Part shown: positions 15,899-25,178 of the stretch, in pieces | How positions within the stretch are numbered: position 1 is the first letter of the stretch | Layout: each line of letters starts with the position of its first letter | Assembly: GCF_022179065.1 (NCBI RefSeq) | Contig: NZ_BPQD01000042.1 | Location: 1-44,165, forward strand | From: Methylobacterium adhaesivum | GTDB taxonomy: Bacteria; Pseudomonadota; Alphaproteobacteria; Rhizobiales; Beijerinckiaceae | Direction: 5' to 3' | DNA: 44,165 bases | Translations under genes and position numbers: made by a program | The notes under the pieces: generated by a model | Told to the model about the DNA's origin: nothing | Database searches by the model: none | Seen by the model: only the letters and a program-made list of their open reading frames with translations

Positions 15899-16930
15899 AT
15901 GAGCCTCGCCCTCGGATACGTGCCCCTCGTCGACGCGGCCGCCCTCATCGTGGCCGTGGAAGGCGGATTCACCGCCGCCGAGGGCTTGAGCGTCGACCTC
16001 GTTCGCGAACCCTCCTGGGCGACCCTTCGGGACAAGCTCGCCCTGGGCCACCTCGATGGCGCGCATATGCTGGCGCCCCTCGCCATCGCCAGCGCCCTGG
16101 GGATCAGCGGCCCCGAAACCGGGCTCGCCGTGCCCTTGGCGCTCAACCTCAACGGCAACGCCATCACTGTCTCCCGGCCGCTCTGGGCCGAGATGAACCC
16201 GCAAGGCGAGAGTCTCGAGGCCGTCGCCCGCGCCTTCGGGCGGGTGGCGCGGGCGCGGGCGGCGCAGGGGTGCCCCCTGACGCTCGGCACCGTGCACCCG
16301 TTCTCGAGCCATACCTACCAGCTCCGGCTGTTCGCCGCCCGTGGCGGGCTCGACCTCGACGACGCGGTCCGGACGGTGGTGATTCCGCCGCCCCGCATCG
16401 CCGAGGCCCTGCGCGCCGGGCACATCGACGGCTTCTGCGCCGGAAGCCCCTGGAACAGCCTCGCGGTCGAGGACGGATACGGCCGGATCGTGGCCTTCGG
16501 CAGCGAAGTCGCGCCGGACTGCCCCGAGAAGGTGCTGGCCCTGCCGGCTTACGCGGCGGCGACCAGCGGTGCCCTGGTGCGGGCCGTGCGCCGGGCCGGC
16601 CGCTGGTGCGCCGAGCCGCGCAATCACGACGACCTCGCCCGCCTGCTCGCGGGTCCCGATCACCTCGGTATCGCACCCGCCCTCGTCCGGCGCGCGCTGG
16701 CCGGCACGGTGGTGGTCGATGCCGACGGCACGCGGCGGGACGCGCCGAACTTCGTGACGTTCGGCGCGGCGGTCGAGCGGCCGAATCCCGCCCACGTGGA
16801 TTGGCTCCTCGACCGGATGGCGGCGGCGGGCCAGATCGTGCCCGCGCCCGCCCTGACCGAACGCGCCCGGGCCCTCTACCGCCCGGATCTGTTCGACGCC
16901 GCCCTGGCGGGGGGCGACGCGTCCTCCTGA
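15899..16930 (+). CDS. nasS: Nitrate/nitrite sensor NasS
   Basis: About 343 residues of the NrtA/CmpA-type solute-binding fold but with no signal peptide, which separates cytoplasmic NasS from the transporter subunit NrtA encoded next. Typical blocks are GYVPLVDAAALIVAVEGGF at the start, LALNLNGNAITVS (about 80), TLGTVHPFSSHTYQLR (about 140) and GHIDGFCAGSPWNSLAVEDG (about 180). NasS holds NasT without nitrate or nitrite and releases it when they bind. It lies 24 bases after nasT, so the two should be made together; the T-then-S order matches Paracoccus. ATG 15899 was chosen; TTG 15878, three bases past the nasT stop, is the alternative. Confidence 0.9.
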   Translation: MSLALGYVPLVDAAALIVAVEGGFTAAEGLSVDLVREPSWATLRDKLALGHLDGAHMLAPLAIASALGISGPETGLAVPLALNLNGNAITVSRPLWAEMNPQGESLEAVARAFGRVARARAAQGCPLTLGTVHPFSSHTYQLRLFAARGGLDLDDAVRTVVIPPPRIAEALRAGHIDGFCAGSPWNSLAVEDGYGRIVAFGSEVAPDCPEKVLALPAYAAATSGALVRAVRRAGRWCAEPRNHDDLARLLAGPDHLGIAPALVRRALAGTVVVDADGTRRDAPNFVTFGAAVERPNPAHVDWLLDRMAAAGQIVPAPALTERARALYRPDLFDAALAGGDASS

Positions 16931-17155
16931 AGGAAGACGTGCCCGCGCCACCGGCAGCGTGCCCGCCGATTGTGCAGCGCGAGAGCGCCGCGCCCGACAA
17001 GGCGCCTCGCCTTGCGTCAGGGTCGGGGGTCGAACCGCCGCCCCTCATCCGCCCGCGAAGGCGTCTCGGCGCCGAGGAAAAAACCTTCTACGCATCAGAC
17101 CTTTAGGTCCGGGCAAAAACCCGCGGCCACCCCCTCCCACTGGGTCGCAGGCCCT
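16931..17155. other. Spacer between nasS and the nrtA promoter
   Basis: No gene seen. It contains a 12-bp perfect palindrome CTCGGCGCCGAG at 17065-17076 followed by an A-run, and two short hairpins (GACC/GGTC at 17098-17109; CGGG/CCCG at 17110-17123). The palindrome lies 82 bases upstream of the sigma-54 -24 element, where an activator such as NtrC could bind, but it is not a recognisable NtrC site. Confidence 0.4.
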
Positions 17156-17172
17156 TTGGCACGTCTCCTGCA
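17156..17172 (+). promoter_or_regulatory. Sigma-54 (RpoN) promoter of the nitrate operon
   Basis: TTGGCACGTCTCCTGCA matches the -24/-12 consensus TGGCACG-N4-TTGCA with one mismatch. The invariant GG (17158-17159) and GC (17170-17171) are exactly 10 bases apart. The predicted start is about 17183, right at the foot of the first ANTAR hairpin. Confidence 0.8.
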
Positions 17173-17182
17173 AAGACCCTCG

Positions 17183-17296
17183 GGCTCGTCAACGACGACG
17201 GGCTTGATCCGTCGGCAAAGCCGCTGACCCGAGACTCCCCCCGACGTGCCTCGTCTGCGCGTCCGATGGATGTGCTTGGTCGGCGGTTTTCTGTTT
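17183..17296 (+). promoter_or_regulatory. ANTAR (NasT) antitermination leader RNA
   Basis: Hairpin P1 is GCTCGTC/GACGGGC (17184-17190 with 17197-17203) with hexaloop AACGAC. Hairpin P2 is GTCGGC/GCTGAC (17211-17216 with 17223-17228) with hexaloop AAAGCC. Both loops carry A at position 1 and G at position 4, the signature of ANTAR-protein targets, and are joined by a 7-base linker. The 3' arm of P2 lies inside the 5' arm of the terminator that follows, so NasT-stabilised P2 and the terminator cannot coexist. This is the expected NasT switch in front of nrtA. Confidence 0.85.
17220..17296 (+). terminator. Conditional terminator in the nrtA leader
   Basis: Bases 17220-17229 pair with 17278-17287 (10 bp, two G-U pairs), followed directly by TTTTCTGTTTT. 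The long loop can hold an inner hairpin (17243-17248 with 17258-17263). It shares 17223-17228 with ANTAR hairpin P2. Confidence 0.65.
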
Positions 17297-17332
17297 TGGC
17301 GCACTGCAGCCCTGGCGAGGATTTCGGATTCG

Positions 17333-18622
17333 ATGAGTGATGGTTTTCGCAGCAGCCGGCGCAGCGTCCTGAAGGGAGCGACGGCAGCCCTCTCCCTGGC
17401 GGCCCTCGCTCGGACAGCCCTGCCCGCCGGCGCCTTCGCGCAGGGCGCGGGTCCCGAGGTGAAGGGCGCCAAGCTCGGCTTCATCGCCCTCACCGACGCG
17501 GGCCCGCTGTTCGTCGCGAAGGAGAAGGGCTTCTTCGCCAAGCACGGCATGCCCGACGTCGAGGTGCTGAAGCAGGCATCCTGGGGCACCACCCGCGACA
17601 ACCTCGTGCTCGGCTCCGAGGGCAACGGCATCGACGGCGCCCATATCCTCTCGCCGATGCCCTACCTCATCACCGCCGGCCGCGTGACGCAGAACAACGT
17701 CCCCGTGCCGATGCACATCCTGGCCCGCCTCAACGTCAACGGCCAGTGCATTTCGGTGGCCAAGGAATACCTCGACCAGAAGGTCGGCCTCGACGCCAAG
17801 GTGTTCAAAGCCGCCATCGAGAAGAAGAAGGCCTCGGGCAAGTCCGTGAAGGCGGCCATGACCTTCCCGGGCGGCACCCACGACCTCTGGATCCGCTACT
17901 GGATGGCCGCCGGTGGCATCGACCCCGACAAGGACATCGAGACCATCGTGGTGCCGCCGCCCCAGATGGTGGCGAACATGAAGGTCGGCACCATGGACTG
18001 CTTCTGCGTCGGCGAGCCGTGGAACGCGCAGCTCGTGCAGCAGGGGCTCGGCTTCTCGGCGCTCACCACCGGCGAGCTCTGGAAGGACCATCCCGAGAAG
18101 GCCTTCGCCATGCGGGCCTCCTGGGTCGAGAAACACCCCAACGCCGCCCGCGCCCTGACCATGGCGGTGCTGGAAGCGCAGATGTGGTGCGACAAGCCGG
18201 AGAACCGCGACGAGTTCGCCGCCATCGTGGCCAAGCGCCAATGGATCAACATCCCGGTGGCCGATGTGGCCGGGCGCATGAAGGGCACCATCGATTACGG
18301 CGACGGCCGCGTCGTCGAGAACAGCCCGCACATCATGAAGTTCTTCGCCGACAACGCCTCCTACCCGTACCAGTCCCACGACCTGTGGTTCCTCACGGAG
18401 GATATCCGCTGGGGCAAGTTCGATGCCCAGACCGACACCAAGGCCCTGGTCGCCAAGGTGAACCGCGAGGACATCTGGCGCGAGGCGGCGAAGGCGCTGG
18501 GCGTCACCGCGATCCCGGCCTCGACCTCGCGGGGCAAGGAGACGTTCTTTGACGGCAAGGTGTTCGATCCGGCCGATCCCGCCGCCTACCTGTCCAGCCT
18601 CGGCATCAAGAGGACCGCGTGA
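17333..18622 (+). CDS. nrtA: Nitrate ABC transporter, substrate-binding protein
   Basis: 429 residues. The N-terminus has a twin-arginine signal (RRSVLKGATAALSLAALA, about residues 9-27, cleavage near AFAQG), so the folded protein is exported to the periplasm, where it captures nitrate. The mature part is the CmpA/NrtA fold: GFIALTDAGPLFVAKEKGFF, GIDGAHILSPMPYLI, TFPGGTHDLWIRYWM, MDCFCVGEPWNAQLV. ATG 17333 was chosen because it opens the Tat signal; the longer frame upstream is the structured leader RNA. Its stop codon overlaps the nrtB start by one base. Confidence 0.93.
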   Translation: MSDGFRSSRRSVLKGATAALSLAALARTALPAGAFAQGAGPEVKGAKLGFIALTDAGPLFVAKEKGFFAKHGMPDVEVLKQASWGTTRDNLVLGSEGNGIDGAHILSPMPYLITAGRVTQNNVPVPMHILARLNVNGQCISVAKEYLDQKVGLDAKVFKAAIEKKKASGKSVKAAMTFPGGTHDLWIRYWMAAGGIDPDKDIETIVVPPPQMVANMKVGTMDCFCVGEPWNAQLVQQGLGFSALTTGELWKDHPEKAFAMRASWVEKHPNAARALTMAVLEAQMWCDKPENRDEFAAIVAKRQWINIPVADVAGRMKGTIDYGDGRVVENSPHIMKFFADNASYPYQSHDLWFLTEDIRWGKFDAQTDTKALVAKVNREDIWREAAKALGVTAIPASTSRGKETFFDGKVFDPADPAAYLSSLGIKRTA

Positions 18623-19488
18623 TGGCCAACACCTCCACCATCGCCGCCCCCGTCGTCACGGTCAAAGCGTCCAAGCCGAAGCGCGCGCCCCTGGTGACCA
18701 GGTCGACCCTGAACACCATCGCGAAAAACCTGATCCCGCCGGTGGTGGTGCTCATCGCTTTCCTGGTGATCTGGGAACTGCTGTGCTCGCGGCCGGGCGC
18801 CGGCCTGCCGCCGCCCTCGCGGGTGGTGACGGAGGCCTGGGATCTCATCGTCGACCCGTTCTACGACAACGGCGGCACCGACAAGGGCCTGTTCTGGCAC
18901 ATCCTCGCCAGCATCCAGCGCGTGGCCCTCGGCTTCGCCCTCGCCACCGTGATGGGCATCCTGGTGGGCACCCTCATCGGCCAGTCGGAATGGGCCATGC
19001 GGGGCCTCGATCCGATCTTCCAGGTGCTGCGCACGATCCCGCCGCTCGCCTGGCTGCCCCTGTCGCTCGCCGCCTTCCGGGACGGCCAGCCCTCCGCGAT
19101 CTTCGTGATCTTCATCACCTCGATCTGGCCGATCATCATCAACACGGCGGTGGGCATCCGCAACATCCCGCAGGATTACCGCAACGTGTCGGCGGTGCTG
19201 CGCCTCAACCCCCTGGAGTTCTTCGCCAAGATCATGCTGCCGTCTGCCGCCCCGTACATCTTCACGGGGCTGCGCATCGGCGTCGGCCTGTCCTGGCTCG
19301 CCATCGTGGCGGCCGAGATGCTCATCGGCGGCGTCGGCATCGGCTTCTTCATCTGGGATGCGTGGAACTCCTCCCACATCTCCGAGATCATCGTCGCCCT
19401 CGTCTATGTCGGCCTGATCGGCTTCGTCCTCGACCGCTTCGTCGCCTTCGTCGGCACCCTCGTCACCCGCGGCACCGCGACGGCCTGA
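18622..19488 (+). CDS. nrtB: Nitrate ABC transporter, permease
   Basis: 288 residues, about six membrane segments, and the permease loop (EFFAKIMLPSAAPYIFTGLRIGVGLSW) that contacts the ATPase. The segment PSAIFVIFITSIWPIIINTAVG is typical of NrtB. The first 30 or so residues are a hydrophilic cytoplasmic tail. ATG 18622 overlaps the nrtA stop by one base and the ATPase gene follows after 11 bases, so the three form one transporter. Confidence 0.93.
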   Translation: MANTSTIAAPVVTVKASKPKRAPLVTRSTLNTIAKNLIPPVVVLIAFLVIWELLCSRPGAGLPPPSRVVTEAWDLIVDPFYDNGGTDKGLFWHILASIQRVALGFALATVMGILVGTLIGQSEWAMRGLDPIFQVLRTIPPLAWLPLSLAAFRDGQPSAIFVIFITSIWPIIINTAVGIRNIPQDYRNVSAVLRLNPLEFFAKIMLPSAAPYIFTGLRIGVGLSWLAIVAAEMLIGGVGIGFFIWDAWNSSHISEIIVALVYVGLIGFVLDRFVAFVGTLVTRGTATA

Positions 19489-19499
19489 GGAGCAACCCC

Positions 19500-20294
<795 letters not shown>

Positions 20295-20310
20295 GGACCG
20301 GGCGCGCGTG

Positions 20311-21540
20311 ATGAAGGACAGACTGGTCGTCATCGGCAACGGCATGGCGTCGTTGCGGTTTCTCGAACGGCTCACGGAACGGGCGCCGGGCCTCTACGAC
20401 GTCACCGTCGTGGGTGCCGAGCCGCAGGCGGCCTACAACCGCGTTCTGCTCTCGTCGCTGCTCGGCGGCGAGGTGGACGAGGCGGGGTGCGCGTTCCGGG
20501 GCCTCGACTGGTACGAGGGCCACGGCATCCGCCTCATCACGGGCGCCCCCGTGACCCAGATCGACCGCGAGAACGGCCTCGTCATGGTCGGCGAGACCCA
20601 CGTCCTGCCCTTCGACAAGCTCGTGCTCGCGGTGGGCTCCGTGCCGATCCGCCTGCCTAAACCCGGCATGGACCTGCCCGGCGTCCTCACATTCCGCGAT
20701 CTCGCCGACGTGTCGGCCATCCGCAAGGCGGCGGTGGAGCACGCCCGGGCCATCGTCATCGGCGGCGGCCTCCTCGGGCTCGAAGCGGCGGTAGGCCTCG
20801 CGCGCCTCGGCGTCGACACCACGCTGCTCCACGTCATGGACCGCCTGATGGAGCGCCAGCTCGACCACGCCGCCGCCGGCCTCGTGAAGCGGGCCATGGA
20901 GGCGCGCGGCGTGCACGTGCTGCTCAAGGCCGACACGGCGGCCATCGAGGGCAACGGCCGGGTCGAGCGCCTCGTCCTGGCGGACGGCACCGTGCTACCC
21001 GCCGACCTCGTGGTGATGTCGGTGGGGGTGCGCCCCAACATCGCCCTGGCGCAGGGCGCCGGGATCGAGACCGCACGCGGCATCAAGGTCGACGACCGGA
21101 TGCAGAGTTCCGACCCCCGCATCTTCGCGCTTGGCGAGTGCGCCGAGCATCGCGGCCAGGTCTACGGCCTCGTCGAGCCCGCCTACGAGCAGGCTGAGGC
21201 CCTGAGCCGCCATCTGGTGGGCGAGGAGGCGGCCTATACGGGCACGTCGCTCGCCACCAGCCTCAAGGTCTCGGGCCTGCCGGTGTTCTCGGCCGGCGCC
21301 ATCGAGGCGCCGGAGGGCTCGGAGACGATCCTCATGAGCGATCCGGGGCTGGGCCTCTACCGCAAGCTCATCGTCGCAGACGACCGCCTGCTCGGGGCCG
21401 TCTTCGTCGGCGACATCGCCGAGCAGGGCTGGTGCAAGGAACTCATCCGCACCGGCGCCGCGATCGGCGGTCACCGCGACGACCTCATGTTCGGGCGTCA
21501 AGCCTCCTCTCCCCTTGCCCCTCAACCCCTCGCAGCGTGA
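20311..21540 (+). CDS. NAD(P)H/FAD oxidoreductase, NirB/NasB N-terminal type
   Basis: 409 residues resembling only the FAD/NAD(P) half of the large nitrite reductase NirB. The FAD-binding Rossmann motif VVIGNGMASLRFLERL is at the N-terminus, PQAAYNRVLLSSLLGGE follows, the NAD(P) motif IVIGGGLLGLEAAVGLARLG is near 150, and the second FAD contact is IFALGECAEHRGQVYG near 275. The siroheme and Fe-S nitrite reductase part of NirB is missing. In this operon it most likely passes electrons from NAD(P)H to nitrate reductase NasA, like the small NasC/NasB subunits of other bacteria; that partner is inferred from context. It starts 16 bases after nrtD. Confidence 0.85.
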   Translation: MKDRLVVIGNGMASLRFLERLTERAPGLYDVTVVGAEPQAAYNRVLLSSLLGGEVDEAGCAFRGLDWYEGHGIRLITGAPVTQIDRENGLVMVGETHVLPFDKLVLAVGSVPIRLPKPGMDLPGVLTFRDLADVSAIRKAAVEHARAIVIGGGLLGLEAAVGLARLGVDTTLLHVMDRLMERQLDHAAAGLVKRAMEARGVHVLLKADTAAIEGNGRVERLVLADGTVLPADLVVMSVGVRPNIALAQGAGIETARGIKVDDRMQSSDPRIFALGECAEHRGQVYGLVEPAYEQAEALSRHLVGEEAAYTGTSLATSLKVSGLPVFSAGAIEAPEGSETILMSDPGLGLYRKLIVADDRLLGAVFVGDIAEQGWCKELIRTGAAIGGHRDDLMFGRQASSPLAPQPLAA

Positions 21541-21551
21541 CGGAGGCTTTC

Positions 21552-23339
21552 ATGGCTGACGATTTCAACGCCGAGCAGAAGCGCTACCTCGAAGGTTTCG
21601 CCTCCGGCATCTCCGCGGCCCGCCTGACCGGCGGCCTCGCCCTCGGCCAGGCGGCGGCCCCGCCGGCCGAGCCCACGGGGCCGGACGCGATCCACATCAA
21701 GGCCCAGGACGCCACAGTGAAGGCCGGCGGCAAGCTCTGCGACCAGGAGAAGTGGAAGCGCGCCGAGAACCCGTTCGACGGCCACAACCGCCTCATCGCG
21801 GAAGCCGCCACCGGCAAGGCCCCGAAGCCCGAGGACAATTTCCGCTGGCGCTACCACGGCCTGTTCTGGGTCGCCCCGGCTCAGAATTCCTACATGTGCC
21901 GCCTGCGCATTCCCAACGGCATCCTGCACCACTGGCAGTTCGCCGGCATCGCCGATCTCGCCGACGCCCATGGCGGCGGCTACAGCCACGTCACCACCCG
22001 CGCCAACCTCCAGGTCCGCGAGATCAGCCCTGAGCACGGTCAGCCGTTCCTCGACGGGCTGATCGACCTCGGCCTCACAGCGCGGGGCGCGGGCGCCGAC
22101 AACATCCGCAACGTCACCGGCTCGCCGGTGGCCGGCATCGACGCCCAGGAACTCCTCGACACGCGGCCGCTCGCCAAATCCTGGCACAACCACATCCTCA
22201 ACGACCGTTCGCTGTTCGGCCTGCCCCGCAAGTTCAACGTCGCCTTCGACGGCGGCGGCGTCATGCCGGTGCTGGAGGAGACCAACGACATCGGTTTCCA
22301 GGCCGTGCGGGTGCTCGACGGCGCGGCCGTGGAGCCGGGCATCTGGATGCGCCTCGTGCTGGGCGGCATCTCGGGCCACCGGGATCTGGCCCGCGACACC
22401 GGCGTGGTCCTCAAGCCCGAGGACTGCAACCGGGTGGCCGACGCCATCCTGCGGGTCTTCATCAAGAACGGCGACCGGACCAACCGCAACAAGAGCCGGA
22501 TGAAGTACGTCCTCGACGCCTGGGGCTTCGACAAGTACCTCGCCGCCGTCGAGGACGAACTCGGGCACAAGCTCGCCCGGGTCGATCCCACGCATGTCGC
22601 CCCGCGCGGCTCCATGGACCGCTTCGCCCATGTCGGTGTCCATAAGCAGGTTCAGCCCGGCCTCAACTGGATCGGCGTGATCCTGCCCGTCGGCAAGCTC
22701 ACCACCGACCAGATGCGGGCGCTCGCCAAGATCGCCTCGGAATGCGGCGACGGCGCCATCCGCATGACCGTCTGGCAGAACTTCCTGTTTTCCGGGGTTC
22801 CGGACGCGAAGGTCGCGGAGGTCCAGTCGCGGGTGGCGGCCCTCGGGCTCACCACGGAAGCGTCGAGCATCCGCGCCGGCCTCGTCGCCTGTACGGGCAA
22901 CCAGGGCTGCAAGTTCGCCGCCTCCGACACCAAGGGCCACGCCCTCGTCATCGCCGACTACATCGAGGCGAACCTCAAGGAACTCGACGTGCCGGTGAAC
23001 GTGCACCTCACCGGCTGCCACCATTCCTGCGCTCAGCACTACATCGGCGACATCGGCCTCATCGGCGCTAAGGTCGTCGTCTCGGAGGAGGGCGACACGG
23101 TCGAGGGCTACGACATCGTCGTCGGCGGCGGCTTCGGCGATTCCCCAAAGATCGGCACCGAGATCTGGAAGGCCGTGAAGGCCGAGGATTGCCCGGCCCG
23201 GATCGAGGCGCTCCTGCGCAGCTACCTCGGAAACCGCCAGGGTCCGGGGGAAAGCTTCCAGGCCTTCACCGCCCGCACGGGTCCCGATTCCCTGCGCCAC
23301 ACCGCCGAAGAGCAACCCGTCCTGAAGGCAGCCGCATGA
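21552..23339 (+). CDS. nirA: Assimilatory nitrite reductase, siroheme/4Fe-4S (NirA type)
   Basis: 595 residues, two repeats of the nitrite/sulfite reductase fold. The four cysteines that hold the 4Fe-4S cluster and bridge to siroheme are in CTGNQGC (Cys447, Cys453) and CHHSC (Cys489, Cys493). It reduces nitrite to ammonium with six electrons. The N-terminal LCDQEKWKRAENPFDGHNRL and RWRYHGLFWVAPAQNSYMCRLRI segments are typical of NirA. Length and cysteines look normal. ATG 21552 follows GGAGG. Its stop overlaps the start of the reductase gene by ATGA, suggesting coupled synthesis and a partner role. Sulfite as substrate is not fully excluded, but the operon favours nitrite. Confidence 0.92.
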   Translation: MADDFNAEQKRYLEGFASGISAARLTGGLALGQAAAPPAEPTGPDAIHIKAQDATVKAGGKLCDQEKWKRAENPFDGHNRLIAEAATGKAPKPEDNFRWRYHGLFWVAPAQNSYMCRLRIPNGILHHWQFAGIADLADAHGGGYSHVTTRANLQVREISPEHGQPFLDGLIDLGLTARGAGADNIRNVTGSPVAGIDAQELLDTRPLAKSWHNHILNDRSLFGLPRKFNVAFDGGGVMPVLEETNDIGFQAVRVLDGAAVEPGIWMRLVLGGISGHRDLARDTGVVLKPEDCNRVADAILRVFIKNGDRTNRNKSRMKYVLDAWGFDKYLAAVEDELGHKLARVDPTHVAPRGSMDRFAHVGVHKQVQPGLNWIGVILPVGKLTTDQMRALAKIASECGDGAIRMTVWQNFLFSGVPDAKVAEVQSRVAALGLTTEASSIRAGLVACTGNQGCKFAASDTKGHALVIADYIEANLKELDVPVNVHLTGCHHSCAQHYIGDIGLIGAKVVVSEEGDTVEGYDIVVGGGFGDSPKIGTEIWKAVKAEDCPARIEALLRSYLGNRQGPGESFQAFTARTGPDSLRHTAEEQPVLKAAA

Positions 23340-24934
23340 GCGAGCACGTCACGCCCCCGCTCGTTCTCATCCCCGAGAACGCCCCCTTCAGCCCCGATCA
23401 GCGCTCGTGGCTGTCGGGCTACTTCGCCGCCCTCCTGGGCCCCGCCGTCGAAGGCGCCACGGCGCTGGCCCCCGGCGACATGGGCGGCGGCCAAAAACTC
23501 GCCGACAACGACGACGCCCCCTGGCACGATCCGTCGATGCCACTGCCCGACCGGATGGACCTCGCCAAGGACCGGCCGGAAGCGCAGAAGCTCATGGCCG
23601 CCATGGCGCAGCAGGATTGCGGCCAGTGCGGCTACAACTGCGCCGATTACGCCAACGCGATCTTCCTCAAGAACGAGGAGCGCCTGAACCTGTGCCAGCC
23701 CGGCGGCAAGGACACGCTCCGGATGCTGAAGAAACTCGATGAGGAGTTCGGCGCCGGCGGTGGCGCCGCCCCGAAGGCCGCCGGCGACGCCGCGCCCAAG
23801 GCCGAACCGACCCTCGGCCCCCTCGGCCTGTGCCGCGAGAACCCCGTCGAGGCGACATTCGTCTCGCGCCTGCGCCTCAACGCGCCGGGCGGCGAGAAGG
23901 AGACCTGGCACATCGAGATCGACCTCACCGGCACGCCCATCGACTACGTGGTCGGCGATTCCCTCGGGTTGTTCCCGTCCAATGCCCCGGCCCTGGTCGA
24001 TGCCGTCATCGCCGAACTCGGCGCCCGCCCCGAGCGCAAGATCGGCGGGCGAACCCTGCGCGACCGCCTGATGATGGACTATGCCCTCGGTGGCGCGCCG
24101 GACGGGCTCTACCAGCTCCTCTCGCTCCTCACCTCCGGCGAGGCCCGCAAGAAGGCGCAGGCCCTCGCCGCCGGCGAGGACCCGGACGGCGATGCCGCCC
24201 ATCTCGACGTGCTCGGCGCCCTGCACAAGTTCCCCGGCGCGCGGCCCGACGCGGAGGTGTTCCTGGAAGCGTTGGACGAGTTGCAGCCCCGGCTCTACTC
24301 GATCTCGTCCTCGCCGAAGGCCGACCCCGGCCGGGTCTCCCTCACGGTGGACGCCGTGCGCTACAGCCACCGCTCCCGCCTGCGCCTCGGCGTCGCCTCC
24401 ACGCATCTCGGCGAGCGCCTGCCCGAGGGCATGAAGGTCCGGGTCTACCTCCAGAAGGCGCACGGGTTCGCCCTGCCGGAGGATCTCTCCAAGGACGTCA
24501 TCATGGTCGGCCCCGGCACCGGCATCGCGCCGTTCCGCGCCTTCCTGCGCGAGCGCGACGCGACAGGGGCGCCCGGCCGCAACTGGCTGTTCTACGGCCA
24601 CCAGAAACAGGCGTCCGACTTCTTCTACAAGGACGAACTCAACGGCCTGAAGGACAAGAAGGTGCTCACCCGCCTGTCGCTGGCCTGGTCGCGCGACGGG
24701 GCTGAGAAGACCTACGTGCAGGACCGCATGCGCGAGAACGGCGCCGAGCTGTGGAAATGGCTCGAAGGGGGCGCCCACTTCTACGTCTGCGGCGACGCCA
24801 AGCGCATGGCCAAGGACGTGGAGCGCGCCATCATCGATGTCGCCGGCCAACACGGGGGCAAGAACCCCGACGAGGCCGTGGCGTATCTCGCCCACCTGAA
24901 GAAGACCGGGCGGTATCAGGCCGACGTGTACTGA
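23336..24934 (+). CDS. CysJ-like NADPH reductase with N-terminal Fe-S domain
   Basis: 532 residues. The N-terminal part has four cysteines (95, 98, 102, 120 in CGQCGYNC and LNLC) that fit a small Fe-S cluster domain. The rest is the FAD/NADPH module of sulfite reductase alpha subunits: RLYSISSSPKADPGRVSLTV for FAD (about 320), GPGTGIAPFRAFLRERD (about 395) and FYVCGDAKRMAKDVERA for NADPH. There is no flavodoxin (FMN) domain, unlike E. coli CysJ, so electrons probably pass from FAD through the Fe-S cluster. The ATGA overlap with nirA suggests it supplies NADPH electrons to NirA; this is inferred. Confidence 0.85.
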   Translation: MSEHVTPPLVLIPENAPFSPDQRSWLSGYFAALLGPAVEGATALAPGDMGGGQKLADNDDAPWHDPSMPLPDRMDLAKDRPEAQKLMAAMAQQDCGQCGYNCADYANAIFLKNEERLNLCQPGGKDTLRMLKKLDEEFGAGGGAAPKAAGDAAPKAEPTLGPLGLCRENPVEATFVSRLRLNAPGGEKETWHIEIDLTGTPIDYVVGDSLGLFPSNAPALVDAVIAELGARPERKIGGRTLRDRLMMDYALGGAPDGLYQLLSLLTSGEARKKAQALAAGEDPDGDAAHLDVLGALHKFPGARPDAEVFLEALDELQPRLYSISSSPKADPGRVSLTVDAVRYSHRSRLRLGVASTHLGERLPEGMKVRVYLQKAHGFALPEDLSKDVIMVGPGTGIAPFRAFLRERDATGAPGRNWLFYGHQKQASDFFYKDELNGLKDKKVLTRLSLAWSRDGAEKTYVQDRMRENGAELWKWLEGGAHFYVCGDAKRMAKDVERAIIDVAGQHGGKNPDEAVAYLAHLKKTGRYQADVY

Positions 24935-24944
24935 GGGCGCGAAG

Positions 24945-25113
24945 AACCCTCCCCCCTCTGCGGGGGCGGGTGGTCGCGGAGCGACCGGGAGAGGGGCGGC
25001 GCGACGGTTCTCAATCAGGCCTCGTCACCATCGCCCGGGCTTGTTCGAAACCGTCGTTCCCCTCTCCCGACCCGCATCCGCGGGTCACCCTCCCTCGCAG
25101 AGGGGGGAGGGTT
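24945..25113. repeat. Four-hairpin palindromic element, copy 1
   Basis: The two ends are inverted repeats (AACCCTCCCCCCTCTGCG at 24945-24962 and its complement ending at 25113). Inside are GGTCGC-GGA-GCGACC and GACCCGC-ATCC-GCGGGTC. The same order of four hairpins recurs at 27871-27996. It lies between the CysJ-like gene and nasA and has no U-run. Confidence 0.7.
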
Positions 25114-25178
25114 TGGCGCGCGCAGGCCCGAGTCTTGCAAACATCACACGATCGAACGAACCCGCCGAGGCTCACGCC

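Noticed and set aside
24935-25178. CRISPR-like or mobile repeat region before nasA
   Set aside because: There are no regular direct repeats with unique spacers; the signal is four nested hairpins, recorded as a palindromic element.
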